This document shows, one piece after another, positions 44,886 to 54,053 of a DNA stretch of 64,000 nt (within the stretch, counting starts at the first letter, position 1; each line of letters opens with the position of its first letter). Both the position numbers and the translations under genes were made by a program. The stretch comes from Saccharospirillum alexandrii (GTDB lineage Bacteria > Pseudomonadota > Gammaproteobacteria > Pseudomonadales > Natronospirillaceae), in NCBI RefSeq assembly GCF_004000275.1, contig NZ_RCIP01000002.1, positions 682,283-746,282 of the forward strand. Reading direction: 5' to 3'. The notes under the pieces are model-generated. The model made no database searches. It worked only from the letters and a program-made list of their open reading frames with translations, and was not told the DNA's origin.

Positions 44886-44916
44886 AAGGGGCCGGTAAAT
44901 AACAATTCACCGGCCC
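44886..44916 (-). terminator. Terminator after RskA-like anti-sigma gene
   Basis: GGGCCGGT (44889-44896) pairs with ACCGGCCC (44909-44916) with a 12-base loop. On the minus strand CTTTAAAAT follows. It lies 16 bp beyond the gene's stop. Confidence 0.72.
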
Positions 44917-44932
44917 TGATGCGCCCCCTTTT

Positions 44933-45658
44933 TTACTGTCTCACCAGTTGCGCCGAGTACAGCACCTCCGTCGGTTGGCCGGTGGGCGAGCCGCCTTCCG
45001 GCTCCCGGCTGACCGCCAGCACGTCAACAGTAGCCGTATCAAACAGCACACTGCGCGCTAACTGGCGCTGCCCCGTTTCCGGCAACAGGCCCAGCGAGAC
45101 AGGGGCTCGACCGTCAGCCGCCACCAGCCAGAGTTGGTAGTCGCGATCGGTGCTGGGCGTTACCTCCCGAGTACTGGTAACCACCAGATTCTGTTCAGTC
45201 AGGCTAACCGACCACAGCGCCCGGGCGCTGGCGTCCTGAATAACCGCGACCTGTGTCGGAGCCGGTTGCGGTACCTGCCAGGTATTCCAGCTCACCATGA
45301 CCAGCACCAGTGCGGCCGCGATGGCGGGCCAGACCCAGCTTTGGAAGGGATTCCAGCCTCGTCCTGAACCGAGCCGGGAGGGTCGTCGATGCTTCTGCTC
45401 GAAAGAGTCGGCCGTGGTCTCACTGGCCAAGCCCAGCCTTGCCTCAATCCGCTGCCAGAGGTCCGGACCTGGATGAACATCGTTCAGGCTGGCGCCCAGT
45501 GCATTGAGGTCCCGCTCCCAGCGCCAGACCGCCTGGCGGGCACGATCACTGGTGATCATCAGGCGTTGCAGTTTGACCCGGGTATCGGCATCGAGTGTGC
45601 CGAGCACGTATTCGGCGGCCAGGGTATCGAGCCGTCTGTCGGACAGTTGTTGCGTCAT
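44933..45658 (-). CDS. RskA-type anti-sigma factor
   Basis: This is a 241-residue protein. The N-terminal zinc-less anti-sigma domain is DRRLDTLAAEYVLGTLDADTRVKLQRLMITSDRARQAVWRWERDLNALG. One membrane segment lies near residues 108-127 (PAIAAALVLVMVSWNTWQV). A periplasmic RskA C-terminal domain carries DYQLWLVAADGRAPVSLGLLP. The ATG overlaps the sigma stop as ATGA, so the two are coupled. It should bind the neighbouring sigma factor and release it upon regulated proteolysis, by analogy to RskA/SigK. Confidence 0.87.
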   Translation of the reverse strand: MTQQLSDRRLDTLAAEYVLGTLDADTRVKLQRLMITSDRARQAVWRWERDLNALGASLNDVHPGPDLWQRIEARLGLASETTADSFEQKHRRPSRLGSGRGWNPFQSWVWPAIAAALVLVMVSWNTWQVPQPAPTQVAVIQDASARALWSVSLTEQNLVVTSTREVTPSTDRDYQLWLVAADGRAPVSLGLLPETGQRQLARSVLFDTATVDVLAVSREPEGGSPTGQPTEVLYSAQLVRQ

Positions 45659-46203
45659 TCCAGGCACCGTTTCAGTTGTTGCAGGCCACGCCGAATCCAG
45701 CTTTTTACCGACCCCAGCGGCAAATCCAGTTGACCACAGACTTCCTGATGGGTCAGGCCGCGAAAATAGGCCAGTTGAATGGCATGGCGCTGCTGGTCTT
45801 CCAGTTCATCCAGACACTCGTCAATGCGTACCCGGTCACGGCCGGCATGCAAAGCGCCTTCCGGGGTGGCATGGTCTTCCGGCTCATCGGCCAGATCCAG
45901 ATCGCCATCGGTCAGGTGCTCGCGGCGTGATTTTGCGGACCGCAGCAAATCCAGGCACCGGTAGCGCACAATGCTGATCATCCAGGTCAGCACAACGCCT
46001 TTCTCGGCCCGGTATTCACCGGCGTTATGCCAGATCCTGACAAACGCATCCTGAACGGCGTCTTCGGCCAGGTCGCGGCGTTTCATCATGCCCAGACTGA
46101 CGGCGAACAATTTGCCGGAAGTGTGGTCGTAGAGTTGGCGAAAGGCCTGGGCATCGCCTTCAGCCGTTCGCATCAATAGCCTTAGGGCATCGGACTCGGT
46201 CAT
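45655..46203 (-). CDS. ECF sigma factor, SigK/RpoE-like
   Basis: This is a 182-residue sigma factor. Region 2 is LYDHTSGKLFAVSLGMMKRRDLAEDAVQDAFVRIWHNAGEYRAEKGVVLTWMISIVRYRCLDLLR. Region 4 is HAIQLAYFRGLTHQEVCGQLDLPLGSVKSWIRRGLQQLKRCL. It is close to the SigK type that pairs with RskA anti-sigma proteins. ATG 46203. Confidence 0.92.
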   Translation of the reverse strand: MTESDALRLLMRTAEGDAQAFRQLYDHTSGKLFAVSLGMMKRRDLAEDAVQDAFVRIWHNAGEYRAEKGVVLTWMISIVRYRCLDLLRSAKSRREHLTDGDLDLADEPEDHATPEGALHAGRDRVRIDECLDELEDQQRHAIQLAYFRGLTHQEVCGQLDLPLGSVKSWIRRGLQQLKRCLE

Positions 46204-46355
46204 TACAGGGGGTCACCGTTGCTGATTAATAAAGTGTAGAGTTAGGGTAAATACTCGGGTAAACCGCATTCGGATGCAGAAGGCTGGTTGAAAAATAACC
46301 AAACACCCCTAAACTTTGCAGACATAGATTCAACAATCGCTTGGGAGGTTAGCAG

Positions 46356-47075
46356 ATGTTGACGGACGTAACAGGTAGCAATGTCACCCTGGGTTCGATC
46401 AACCGGCCGGAGCCACGTGCGCCCCAGGCGCCGTCGCCTGCCCGGCAGGAACCCTCACCCCAGGAGCGCCAGACACCCGCTCCCGATGTTCAGGTCGATA
46501 CCCGAATCGACCGGCGCACCAGCGCCGAGCGCTCTCTGGTGCAGGAAGCCTCCAGTCTGGCTATTTCCCAGCAAAGCCGGGGCGAAGTGGTCGACCAGCT
46601 GCGCAGTGAACGCGATCAGATCGCTGAAGGCGGCAGCACCGAGCTTACCGAAAGCCGGGAGCAGTTAAGCGCCCAGGCTGCAGAAGCCTTGCAGTCACTG
46701 CGTGAACGGGCGCTGAGCGATCCCTTCGGTCAGGGCGTTGAAGACTTGGGCCCGCTGCCTGATAGCAGCTTTTTTGTGCGTGATCGGGGCGAAACACTGT
46801 CAACGTTGAATGGCACCATCTCTGCCCTGGAGCGATTCTCGGAGGCGGAATCGTCACAGATCGATCAGCTCCAGCAGGAGTTCAATGCGCTTCAGGATGA
46901 ACGGCTGACGCCGGGGAACCCGGCGATTGACTCGGCAGAGGAAGCCGAATCGGTGACGGCCGCAGTGCAGCAACAACTGGCGTTTGACAACATCACCGAT
47001 GCCAATGGCCTGACCAGCATTGAAGCCAGCCCGGTACTCGATGCCCTGCAAAGTGACCGGACACCGACCATTTAA
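46356..47075 (+). CDS. Hypothetical Pro/Gln/Glu-rich protein (239 aa)
   Basis: No family is recognised. After MLTDVTGSNVTLGSINRPEP a proline-rich disordered stretch runs to about residue 45. Predicted coiled-coil helices follow (EVVDQLRSERDQIAEGG and LERFSEAESSQIDQLQQEFNALQDERL). No signal or membrane segment is seen. A GGGAGG site precedes ATG 46356 and a terminator follows. The start is divergent from the sigma operon. Confidence 0.68.
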   Translation: MLTDVTGSNVTLGSINRPEPRAPQAPSPARQEPSPQERQTPAPDVQVDTRIDRRTSAERSLVQEASSLAISQQSRGEVVDQLRSERDQIAEGGSTELTESREQLSAQAAEALQSLRERALSDPFGQGVEDLGPLPDSSFFVRDRGETLSTLNGTISALERFSEAESSQIDQLQQEFNALQDERLTPGNPAIDSAEEAESVTAAVQQQLAFDNITDANGLTSIEASPVLDALQSDRTPTI

Positions 47076-47120
47076 CCGGCGCAATGCCTGGCCCGGTGTT
47101 CTAACCGGCCATCGCGGGTA

Positions 47121-47147
47121 AAGCGGCTGACTCGTCAGCCGCTTTTT
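47121..47147. terminator. Bidirectional terminator
   Basis: AAGCGGCTGA (47121-47130) pairs with TCAGCCGCTT (47135-47144) around CTCG, with TTT following. It serves the + strand gene ending at 47075. Its right arm also contains the stop of the convergent HDOD gene. Confidence 0.85.
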
Positions 47148-48544
47148 GGTTGTGCGGGTATATTGAACTGCAAATACAGGTTGATCTGGTTCGCCACCAA
47201 TTGCAATTCCTCAAACTGGCGTTCGGTGAGGGGCCCTCCGTCGTTATCCGCGTAAATCACCCCCACCAGCCGTTCCGGTGACTGAACCGGCACCATCATG
47301 CCGTCAACCGGACCAAGCAGGCGCTTCATAACCCCGTCAGTGGGCGTTTTGCGGTTGTACCACTGGGGTTCGGGCGTCTTTAGGAAGCGAGTCAGCGATT
47401 CATCCTGCTGCAGAGTGCTCAGATCCAGTTTCAGCAATTCGCGCCAGCGGGCGACGTCGTCGCCGGCAACGATGACCGGTTCGAGCCGGTGATCCCGTGC
47501 GGAGCTCAACCACAGGGCCACCCGCCCAAAACCGGCGCCACGATGCAACGCATGAACCGCCAGCTGCAGCAGGCGGGGTAAGGGTTCGACATCCATGATG
47601 CAGCGGCTGATGCGGTTCAAAAAGCGCTGCATATCGTAGTCGGTCGATTTAACGTCGGTAGCGTCGCCCTCAATGGTACTGCGTTGCGGTAGGGCCTGCA
47701 GCAACCGCTCGGCGCCATAGGTGGTGGCCACCGAAGACGCCTCTTCTGCCATCAACAAAATATGCTCGCGAACATCGGCACTGCTTCGGCCCTGAAACTG
47801 GCTGATACGCTGAATGATCTTGCGCATCTCGGGGTGGTCGATGCCCAGATGGATGGTCTGGCTGATTTCATCGCCAAACTGAACCGAGCGCACCCAGGGG
47901 TCGGCACTGTGGGTGTCATCACTGGCCTTCAGCACCAGATCGCCCAGCCCCCACTCCTGAATCAGCGCCCGGTTCAGGGTTTTGACACCGACACCCAGAT
48001 GTTCCAGCGCCAAGCTGTGTGCTTCGCCCGGGCTCAGGTCGCGCGCGGCCATAAAGGTTTCAACTTCGGGCCGACCCGTGGCCAGCAGAGCCAGATCACC
48101 GAGGCGCAGCAACAGGGCCGCAATAAAGACTTCTTCATGATCGTCGCTGTTCAACTGCTGCGCAATGGCGCGCGCTTGCACGGCGGCATGGAAAGAACGG
48201 GCGAGGTTATTGATCAGTCGTTCTCGGGGCTTGCCGTCAAGGAAACCATCAATCAGCGTAGTGGCCAGTGCAATGTTCTTCAGATCCAGATAGCCGATCT
48301 GAACAATGGCGCGGGAAACGGTCTTGATCGGACTGAAACTGCGGTTGTAATGCACTGAGTTGGCGACTTTGAGCACCTGGGAAGTGAGATCGGCGTCGCG
48401 CAGCACGATCTGGGTGAATTCATCGGCGCTGCTGTCGTCGTCATCGCTGAGCTCACAGATGGCCTTCACCACCGAGTTGAGGGATGGCAAGTCGAGCTTG
48501 GCGATCACTTTCAGCCAGGCTTTAAGGCCTCGTACGTCAGTCAT
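47135..48544 (-). CDS. HDOD-GAF domain protein
   Basis: This is a 469-residue cytosolic protein. The HDOD domain covers about residues 10-210, with LPSLNSVVKAICELSDDDDSSADEFTQIVLRDADLTSQVLKVANSVHYNRSFSPIKTVSRAIVQIGYLDLKNIAL. The C-terminal half is GAF-like (RLLQLAVHALHRGAGFGRVALWLSS and PVQSPERLVGVIYADNDGGPLTERQFEELQLVANQ). HDOD proteins relay signals in stress and motility; no enzymatic HD residues are retained. ATG 48544 is the likely start. Confidence 0.85.
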   Translation of the reverse strand: MTDVRGLKAWLKVIAKLDLPSLNSVVKAICELSDDDDSSADEFTQIVLRDADLTSQVLKVANSVHYNRSFSPIKTVSRAIVQIGYLDLKNIALATTLIDGFLDGKPRERLINNLARSFHAAVQARAIAQQLNSDDHEEVFIAALLLRLGDLALLATGRPEVETFMAARDLSPGEAHSLALEHLGVGVKTLNRALIQEWGLGDLVLKASDDTHSADPWVRSVQFGDEISQTIHLGIDHPEMRKIIQRISQFQGRSSADVREHILLMAEEASSVATTYGAERLLQALPQRSTIEGDATDVKSTDYDMQRFLNRISRCIMDVEPLPRLLQLAVHALHRGAGFGRVALWLSSARDHRLEPVIVAGDDVARWRELLKLDLSTLQQDESLTRFLKTPEPQWYNRKTPTDGVMKRLLGPVDGMMVPVQSPERLVGVIYADNDGGPLTERQFEELQLVANQINLYLQFNIPAQPKSG

Positions 48545-48686
48545 GGCGGGCCCTGTTGCAGTGGATATGGCTGAGTGTCTGCCTGCCAGTGGCGGCAAAC
48601 GGTAAGCGGGTATCCCTGCCCGGCCCCGGGGTGTTTGTGGTACCAACTAACCGGGAATCCAGTCTTGAATCATCAGTATAGTCGGA

Positions 48687-49145
48687 TTATGGCGCCTGCG
48701 AAGCGGTACCGGGCTCCAGATAAGCGTCCGGGTTCATGACTTCGTCATACATGGGCACCAGCCGCGACAGCAGATCGTTCTGCGCGCCGGTCGCCACATC
48801 GGCCTCGTCCATGGCCGCCACCAGGTCGGTGACCAGGGCGTTAAAGTGGCTGTCGTTCAGGCCCATTCCGGCGTGCACCTGCGCCATGCTGTCGCCGGTG
48901 TACTCGCACGGGCCGTCGCTGACCTGGCACAGCTGTTCGATCAGCTTTTCCCGAAACCGGCCGATGTCGGTCTTGGCAAAAAACGGCAGCAGGGTGTCGT
49001 TGCCACCCAGTTCATACAGGAGGTTATCGACAATGGTGGTAATGCCGTCCTGCTCACCCAGGCGCTCATACAAGGTCGGCTGGGTGGGCTTAGTGCTGCA
49101 GGCCGCCACCAGGGCCACCAAAACGATGGAGGTCATCAGTCGCAT
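48687..49145 (-). CDS. Group I truncated hemoglobin lipoprotein
   Basis: This is a 152-residue protein with a lipoprotein signal MRLMTSIVLVALVAACSTKP (lipobox AACS). The truncated-globin domain follows: LYERLGEQDGITTIVDNLLYELGGNDTLLPFFAKTDIGRFREKLIEQLCQVSDGPCEY, with the proximal His in MAQVHAGMGLNDSHFNALVTDL. It would be anchored on the periplasmic side, unusual for a globin. ATG 49145 has GAAGGTGA upstream. It is the last gene of an overlapping four-gene operon. Confidence 0.85.
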   Translation of the reverse strand: MRLMTSIVLVALVAACSTKPTQPTLYERLGEQDGITTIVDNLLYELGGNDTLLPFFAKTDIGRFREKLIEQLCQVSDGPCEYTGDSMAQVHAGMGLNDSHFNALVTDLVAAMDEADVATGAQNDLLSRLVPMYDEVMNPDAYLEPGTASQAP

Positions 49146-49159
49146 GAATTCAGTCACCT

Positions 49160-50032
49160 TCAGTTATTAATTTGTACCGACAGGTACCAGCCCGTCTGGT
49201 CATCCCAGAGAGCCACCTTGCCCAGGTCGGTATAGGCCCCGACCACCGTTACCCGCTTACTGGGGAACCAGGCGACAAAGGCATCGCGCCAGTCGGATTC
49301 GCCCAGGTTCAGCCGGTCCGGCTTTTGGCGATATTCAACACCCAGCGCCCAGTTTGCATTCAGAAAAAGACCTGCGCTGGCTTCGACCATAAACTTTGGA
49401 TCAGACTCCCCTTCAGCCCCAAACCCCAAAAACCCGGTCTCATTGGCATCGGTATAGCGAAAGGTGCCGTTCAACAGAACATTCCGTTCGAACAGGGCGT
49501 GCAGGTACAACTTACTGGCTGACAGGTACCAGTCGGTTCCGCTGTCACTGTTGGCGCCAAGCACGGTACCGGCGGCCGGGTTAAGATTCACCTTATGCTG
49601 GGCTCCCAGGCTGATTTGTGGCCAGGGCTCATAAATCAAATCCCCCCACAGGCGGGCCTTGGCGCCGTAGACATGCTGTTCAATCACGCCATCGAGCGGG
49701 CTGCCAAGCACTGACGCCAGGTTATCCACCTGCAGTGTCTGCTGCGCGAAGCTGAACTCAACGCGGTTGTTTACGCCGGCGTGCACCGCTGCCGTGCCAA
49801 GCTGAAAGTCCGGCAGTCCAACGCGGGTCAGGCTGGCGGCACCACCCCACTCGCCCTCACTGCCATAGCCGCCTATCACAGCCCAGGGCACCAGACCACC
49901 GCCGGCAGCCCCTTCAATCTGAGTGGCGGCTGAGGTAGCCAGAATCTTACTGCCAGCCCAGGCCGGTGCCAGTGCCAGCATCGACAGCACTGCACCGGCC
50001 AGCAAAGCCCGATTCAGGTACCGGTTAACCAT
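49160..50032 (-). CDS. DUF3034 family outer-membrane-like protein
   Basis: This is a 290-residue protein with a signal peptide ending APAWA. It is rich in alternating aromatic and polar residues (for example TDWYLSASKLYLHALFERNVLLNGTFRYTDANETGFLGFG). It ends in WYLSVQINN, as a beta-barrel would. It matches DUF3034. It overlaps the EAL gene by 8 bp and lies 14 bp before the globin gene. The function is unknown. Confidence 0.8.
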   Translation of the reverse strand: MVNRYLNRALLAGAVLSMLALAPAWAGSKILATSAATQIEGAAGGGLVPWAVIGGYGSEGEWGGAASLTRVGLPDFQLGTAAVHAGVNNRVEFSFAQQTLQVDNLASVLGSPLDGVIEQHVYGAKARLWGDLIYEPWPQISLGAQHKVNLNPAAGTVLGANSDSGTDWYLSASKLYLHALFERNVLLNGTFRYTDANETGFLGFGAEGESDPKFMVEASAGLFLNANWALGVEYRQKPDRLNLGESDWRDAFVAWFPSKRVTVVGAYTDLGKVALWDDQTGWYLSVQINN

Positions 50033-52370
50033 AACTAGACTCCAGAGTGGTTTCATTAAAGGCTGCCAGCCAGGGCTTCAGGTCGGCAATCGCCATCGGC
50101 TTGCTCAAATAATAGCCCTGAATGGCATCGCACCCCATCTGTTCCAGCAGTTTGAGGGCGGCTTGGTTCTCGACGCCTTCGGCAATGACGGTCAGCCCCA
50201 GATGATGCGCCATCTCGATGGTTGAGCGCACGATGTTCTGGTCATCCTGATCTTCATCGAGCCTCAACACAAAGGACTTGTCGATTTTGAGTTCGTGTAT
50301 CGGCATGGTTTTCAGTTGCGCCAGCGACGAATAGCCGGTACCGAAGTCGTCCATCGCCAGGTCAAAGCCCGCACCATAGAGTCGTTTCAGATGGGTCAGG
50401 GCGAGCTCGGTATCAGTCACCATGGCGCTTTCGGTAATTTCCAGCATCAGGTTTTTCCGCTCAAAACCGGCATGCGCGGTTCGCTCGATCACCCGGTCGA
50501 TAAAGTGGCTGTTGAGAATATCCCGGGCCGAGAGGTTGATACTGACACCGAGGTCATGGCCCTCTTCCTGCCAGGCGGTCATGCGGGCAATGGCCTCGGT
50601 GACAACCCATTCAGTAATTTGGGTGATATCACCCGACTGCTCCGCCAGCGGAATAAACTCATCCGGAAACATTCGGCCCAACTGGTCGTCGTGCCAGCGC
50701 AACAGTGCCTCGGCCGAATGAATGCGGCGATTGCGCAGGTCGTATTGCGGCTGAAACAACAGCTCAAAGCCACCGTGTTCGATGGCGTGCTGCAAGCGGT
50801 TGGTGACGGTTAATTGCCGCAGGTGCGATTCATCGCGCCCGATTTGGTATCGCTCAAGCGCCTGACCATGCACTCTGGCATCACTGACAGCAATGTTGGC
50901 CCGACGCAAGGCATCTTCAAAACTGCTGGCCTGTTCGGGGTACATCACCTGCCCCATGCGAACATCCAGCAACACGTCGATGTCCTGGTGTTCAATGGCC
51001 TGGTCAAACACCGCCAGATACTCCGCCAGCGCCTGATCACATTCCCCGGCAAGCTGCGCATCGGCCAGCACCAGAAATTCATTGTTACCCACCCGGCCCG
51101 CAATGTCGCCGGGCCGCAAACGGTGCACCAGACGCTCGGCGGCAAGCCGGACGATTTCGTCGGTAAAGGCGAGGCCATAGACATCGCTCAGCGCGCTGAC
51201 GTTTTCCAGGCGCACCAGCACAACCGCTACCGGGTGCTGATCGTCCGGCGTCAACTCGGTAAAGCGCTGCGCCATTTGTTCCAGATTGGGCAGGCCCGTT
51301 TTCAGATCGTGCCGGGCCTGGTAAAAAATATGCCGCTCACGTTGCTGAATATCGTTCTGCATGGTGTTGAGCGTTTGCCCAAGCACGCCGAACTCATTGG
51401 TGTTTTTCAGTGACACGCTGTGTTGGTAATCACCGCTGGCGATGCGTCTGGCGGCGGCGACCAGGGTGTCAATCGGCCGGGTAATACCACGAGCAATAAA
51501 CAAAGTGACAACGGCAGCGGACACCAGTGCCGCCAGGGCGATCAATAGCATTTGGGTGCGCAGGCGGGTATTGGCCGCTACCGCATCGGCCAGCGATACC
51601 GTCAGCAGAGCACCGAGATGCACCGGTGGCTGATCGAGCAACGTCGCGTAGCGACTCAGCAGGCCCTGGTCGCGTAATTGCTCCGCTGCCTGAGCCAGCA
51701 CTTCATCGTAGGGGCCGAGCAGGTCAACATCGGCCAGAGGCTGGGTAGGCAGGGTGCTCAGCGTTTGTACGTCCGAGTAATTGCCAGCTTCCCGCTCGCG
51801 GTAAATCAGGGTGACATCGGCGCTGGTAATGTCCCGAAACCGGCCTAGCAGATCGTTGTCCAGCAGAAACCCCATGCCAACCCAGGCGACCCGCTGGGGC
51901 GCGTCCACCGGCACCATCACCATCTGATAGGGCTGATGCTCGCTCAGGGTTAACAGTGAAAACGCCGATGCCTGACTGCCAAGGCCTGCACGCACCCGGC
52001 CAAGATCGGCGCCGATGTCGTGAGTGCTGATCAGCACTTCGCCCTGCGGCGACATCAGCATGATCAGATCAGCGCCAATGCGATCACCGTGGTTGGCCAG
52101 CACGCTTATGATGGTGTCTTCTTCGTTGGTGGCAATGGCCTCGCGGAAGCCGAAATCCTCCGCCAGCAAGGTGGTTCTGTCGGTCAGTTCGCGGCTGTTT
52201 TCATCGAGCAGGGTCTGAAACACGCGCTCGGCCACCGCCAGCTCACGCGTCGCGTTCGCCCGGGTATTGGCATCCGTTGCCCGCAAAGCAGACAACGTAG
52301 TCGCGGTAAGGGTGACAGCCAGTACGGCGGTAAAAATCAGCAGCAACCGGGTTCGAAAGCTAATCGTCAT
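50025..52370 (-). CDS. Membrane GGDEF-EAL protein, probable c-di-GMP phosphodiesterase
   Basis: This is a 781-residue protein. It has a membrane segment near residues 9-28, a periplasmic sensor (about 30-275), and a second membrane segment (LLIALAALVSAAVVTLFIA). HAMP, GGDEF and EAL domains follow in order. The GGDEF motif is degenerate (GNNEF), but an RPGD I-site stands five residues before it. The EAL domain is intact: AEALLRW, NLSARDIL, EITESAM, DDFGTGYSSL, KIDKSFV, EGVENQ. It should degrade c-di-GMP in response to a periplasmic signal. It overlaps genes on both sides. Confidence 0.92.
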   Translation of the reverse strand: MTISFRTRLLLIFTAVLAVTLTATTLSALRATDANTRANATRELAVAERVFQTLLDENSRELTDRTTLLAEDFGFREAIATNEEDTIISVLANHGDRIGADLIMLMSPQGEVLISTHDIGADLGRVRAGLGSQASAFSLLTLSEHQPYQMVMVPVDAPQRVAWVGMGFLLDNDLLGRFRDITSADVTLIYREREAGNYSDVQTLSTLPTQPLADVDLLGPYDEVLAQAAEQLRDQGLLSRYATLLDQPPVHLGALLTVSLADAVAANTRLRTQMLLIALAALVSAAVVTLFIARGITRPIDTLVAAARRIASGDYQHSVSLKNTNEFGVLGQTLNTMQNDIQQRERHIFYQARHDLKTGLPNLEQMAQRFTELTPDDQHPVAVVLVRLENVSALSDVYGLAFTDEIVRLAAERLVHRLRPGDIAGRVGNNEFLVLADAQLAGECDQALAEYLAVFDQAIEHQDIDVLLDVRMGQVMYPEQASSFEDALRRANIAVSDARVHGQALERYQIGRDESHLRQLTVTNRLQHAIEHGGFELLFQPQYDLRNRRIHSAEALLRWHDDQLGRMFPDEFIPLAEQSGDITQITEWVVTEAIARMTAWQEEGHDLGVSINLSARDILNSHFIDRVIERTAHAGFERKNLMLEITESAMVTDTELALTHLKRLYGAGFDLAMDDFGTGYSSLAQLKTMPIHELKIDKSFVLRLDEDQDDQNIVRSTIEMAHHLGLTVIAEGVENQAALKLLEQMGCDAIQGYYLSKPMAIADLKPWLAAFNETTLESSYG

Positions 52371-53169
52371 TGGTCTTGTATTGTTGCAGTCGGTTGCGCA
52401 ACCCGCCGGCAGCCCCTGAGGCAGGCTCTGGCTGGCGCTGGGTCATGGGCAGTTCAATTCGCAGCAGGTCTCCGGACGTATCGAGACCGGCCAGCGGCAA
52501 GGCCAGCGGGTCGTCCATATCGGGGTGCCAGATGAGCAGTTCAGCTGATTCGGGCGCTGTGAAGGTGGGCAGCATCAGGCCACCGTCGGCATCGGTCACG
52601 CCATACACCTGGCCATTGGTCACATAGATGTAGCCGACCATGGCATCGTGAATGTTGCAGCCGATGACCACCAGGCCGGCCTGATCAAACTCGACCGGCG
52701 GCGCTTCGTTACCACGAAACAGTCGCAGCTCGAACGTTTTAGCGGGCGAAAATGAATAGACATGGTGGCGGGTATCATCGCTGTTGGGAAACTGCACCCG
52801 GGTTCCGGTGCTGATGGCAATAACCTTGGGGCTGAAGCTCAGGTCAACCTGATCCATCACCGCGACCGCCGGACCTTCCTGGGCGGCAGAGGTTTGTGAC
52901 TGTTCTATGCGGGCCACAGCGTCGCTGACGGGTTGCCCGGCCTGATCAACCAACTGCAGTGGCGGTAAGGTGGTGGCAGCAGAATCCGCCGCGCCCAGAA
53001 TGAAAGCCAGCAAAGGCAGGCTTGCTGCCAGCCGCCGGCCCGAAACACGGACGTGCCGAACAAAACGCAACGCTTCGAACGGAGTTTGCGTGAAGAACCG
53101 GCGTTGCCGGAGGCACCAACGTCGCAATTGGGAAACACACTGCATGATGCACAGCCATTTAATTACCAT
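52360..53169 (-). CDS. Cupredoxin-like periplasmic protein
   Basis: This is a 269-residue protein with a basic N terminus, then a hydrophobic export segment (LAASLPLLAFILGAADSAA, about residues 48-66). The blue-copper-type fold has TRVQFPNSDDTRHHVYSFSPAKTFELRLFRG and VIGCNIHDAMVGYIYV, giving His, Cys, His and Met ligands. It matches methylamine-utilisation/plastocyanin-like proteins. It overlaps the EAL gene by 11 bp. The start may be 53169 or 53145. It may sense copper or a redox state. Confidence 0.82.
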   Translation of the reverse strand: MVIKWLCIMQCVSQLRRWCLRQRRFFTQTPFEALRFVRHVRVSGRRLAASLPLLAFILGAADSAATTLPPLQLVDQAGQPVSDAVARIEQSQTSAAQEGPAVAVMDQVDLSFSPKVIAISTGTRVQFPNSDDTRHHVYSFSPAKTFELRLFRGNEAPPVEFDQAGLVVIGCNIHDAMVGYIYVTNGQVYGVTDADGGLMLPTFTAPESAELLIWHPDMDDPLALPLAGLDTSGDLLRIELPMTQRQPEPASGAAGGLRNRLQQYKTNDD

Positions 53170-53272
53170 GGCCGTTCACTATAGTCGACTCGATCACGGT
53201 TTGGCGACTCAAACAGCCGGTTTCCGGTGTTTTTTTACAGTGCTGGCTAGCCATTGGCCGGGTTCGCGCCTG

Positions 53273-53962
53273 TTAGCGAAGTTGACCCCAGTTCAGCCCA
53301 TCGGTGGCGGGCGTGATGCGATAGACCGCTGCGCGGTCCTTCCCTTCCAGTATTGACAGTTGCCCGTCACTGACCACGACGGCGGCACCGTCTGTTAGCG
53401 CCAGCGTCTGCACCGGGTTGGCCAGTAGATCCTGCATCAGCGGCAAGGCACGTTGCTCGCTGTCGAGGTGCGGGCAGAGCATGCCGGGCAACAACCCCAG
53501 CCCCTCGACCCGGGTATAGGCCCAGTCGCCGCGGGAATCGAAGCGATTGGAATCACTGAACCCGAGGTCGAACCAGCATATCGCGCCAGCACTGAGGCCA
53601 CACAGCACCTTGCCGCTGGCCTCGGCTTCGATCAGCCGGCGGTCAAGCCCGTGCGCCCGCCACTGGTCCATCATGGAACGGGTATCCCCGCCGCCCACAT
53701 AAATCAGATCGGCCCAGCCAATTAAGTCGGCAATGGCCGACGGAGAAGGCGCTCGGCTCAGGCACAGTGCCCGGGTATCGCACCCCAGCAAGAGCCCGTA
53801 AATTTGATCGAAGGCTTCAATGTAGCCCGGTGCATCGCCGCTGGCGGTCGGTATAAACAGGGCTCGGGGCTGGGCTTTCTGGGTTTGCTTGACGATGAAC
53901 TGATCGAGCAAGAGGGTTTCCTGATCCTTTAGTTCACCGCCGCCAATGGCGATGATCGGCAT
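53273..53962 (-). CDS. Peptidase S51 (dipeptidase E) family protein
   Basis: This is a 229-residue cytosolic protein with the nucleophile serine in KVLCGLSAGAICWFD and a preceding LIYVGGGDTRSMMDQW, both typical of peptidase E-like enzymes that cleave Asp-containing dipeptides. ATG 53962 has AAGGATC upstream. Neighbours give no further clue. Confidence 0.86.
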   Translation of the reverse strand: MPIIAIGGGELKDQETLLLDQFIVKQTQKAQPRALFIPTASGDAPGYIEAFDQIYGLLLGCDTRALCLSRAPSPSAIADLIGWADLIYVGGGDTRSMMDQWRAHGLDRRLIEAEASGKVLCGLSAGAICWFDLGFSDSNRFDSRGDWAYTRVEGLGLLPGMLCPHLDSEQRALPLMQDLLANPVQTLALTDGAAVVVSDGQLSILEGKDRAAVYRITPATDGLNWGQLR

Positions 53963-54053
53963 GGCGTTATGATCCTTCACATCCAAGTGGGTCGGTAGGG
54001 ATTTGCTCCCCGCTAACGCCCTTTATACCGACTAAGTGGGTGCCGGATCAAGA

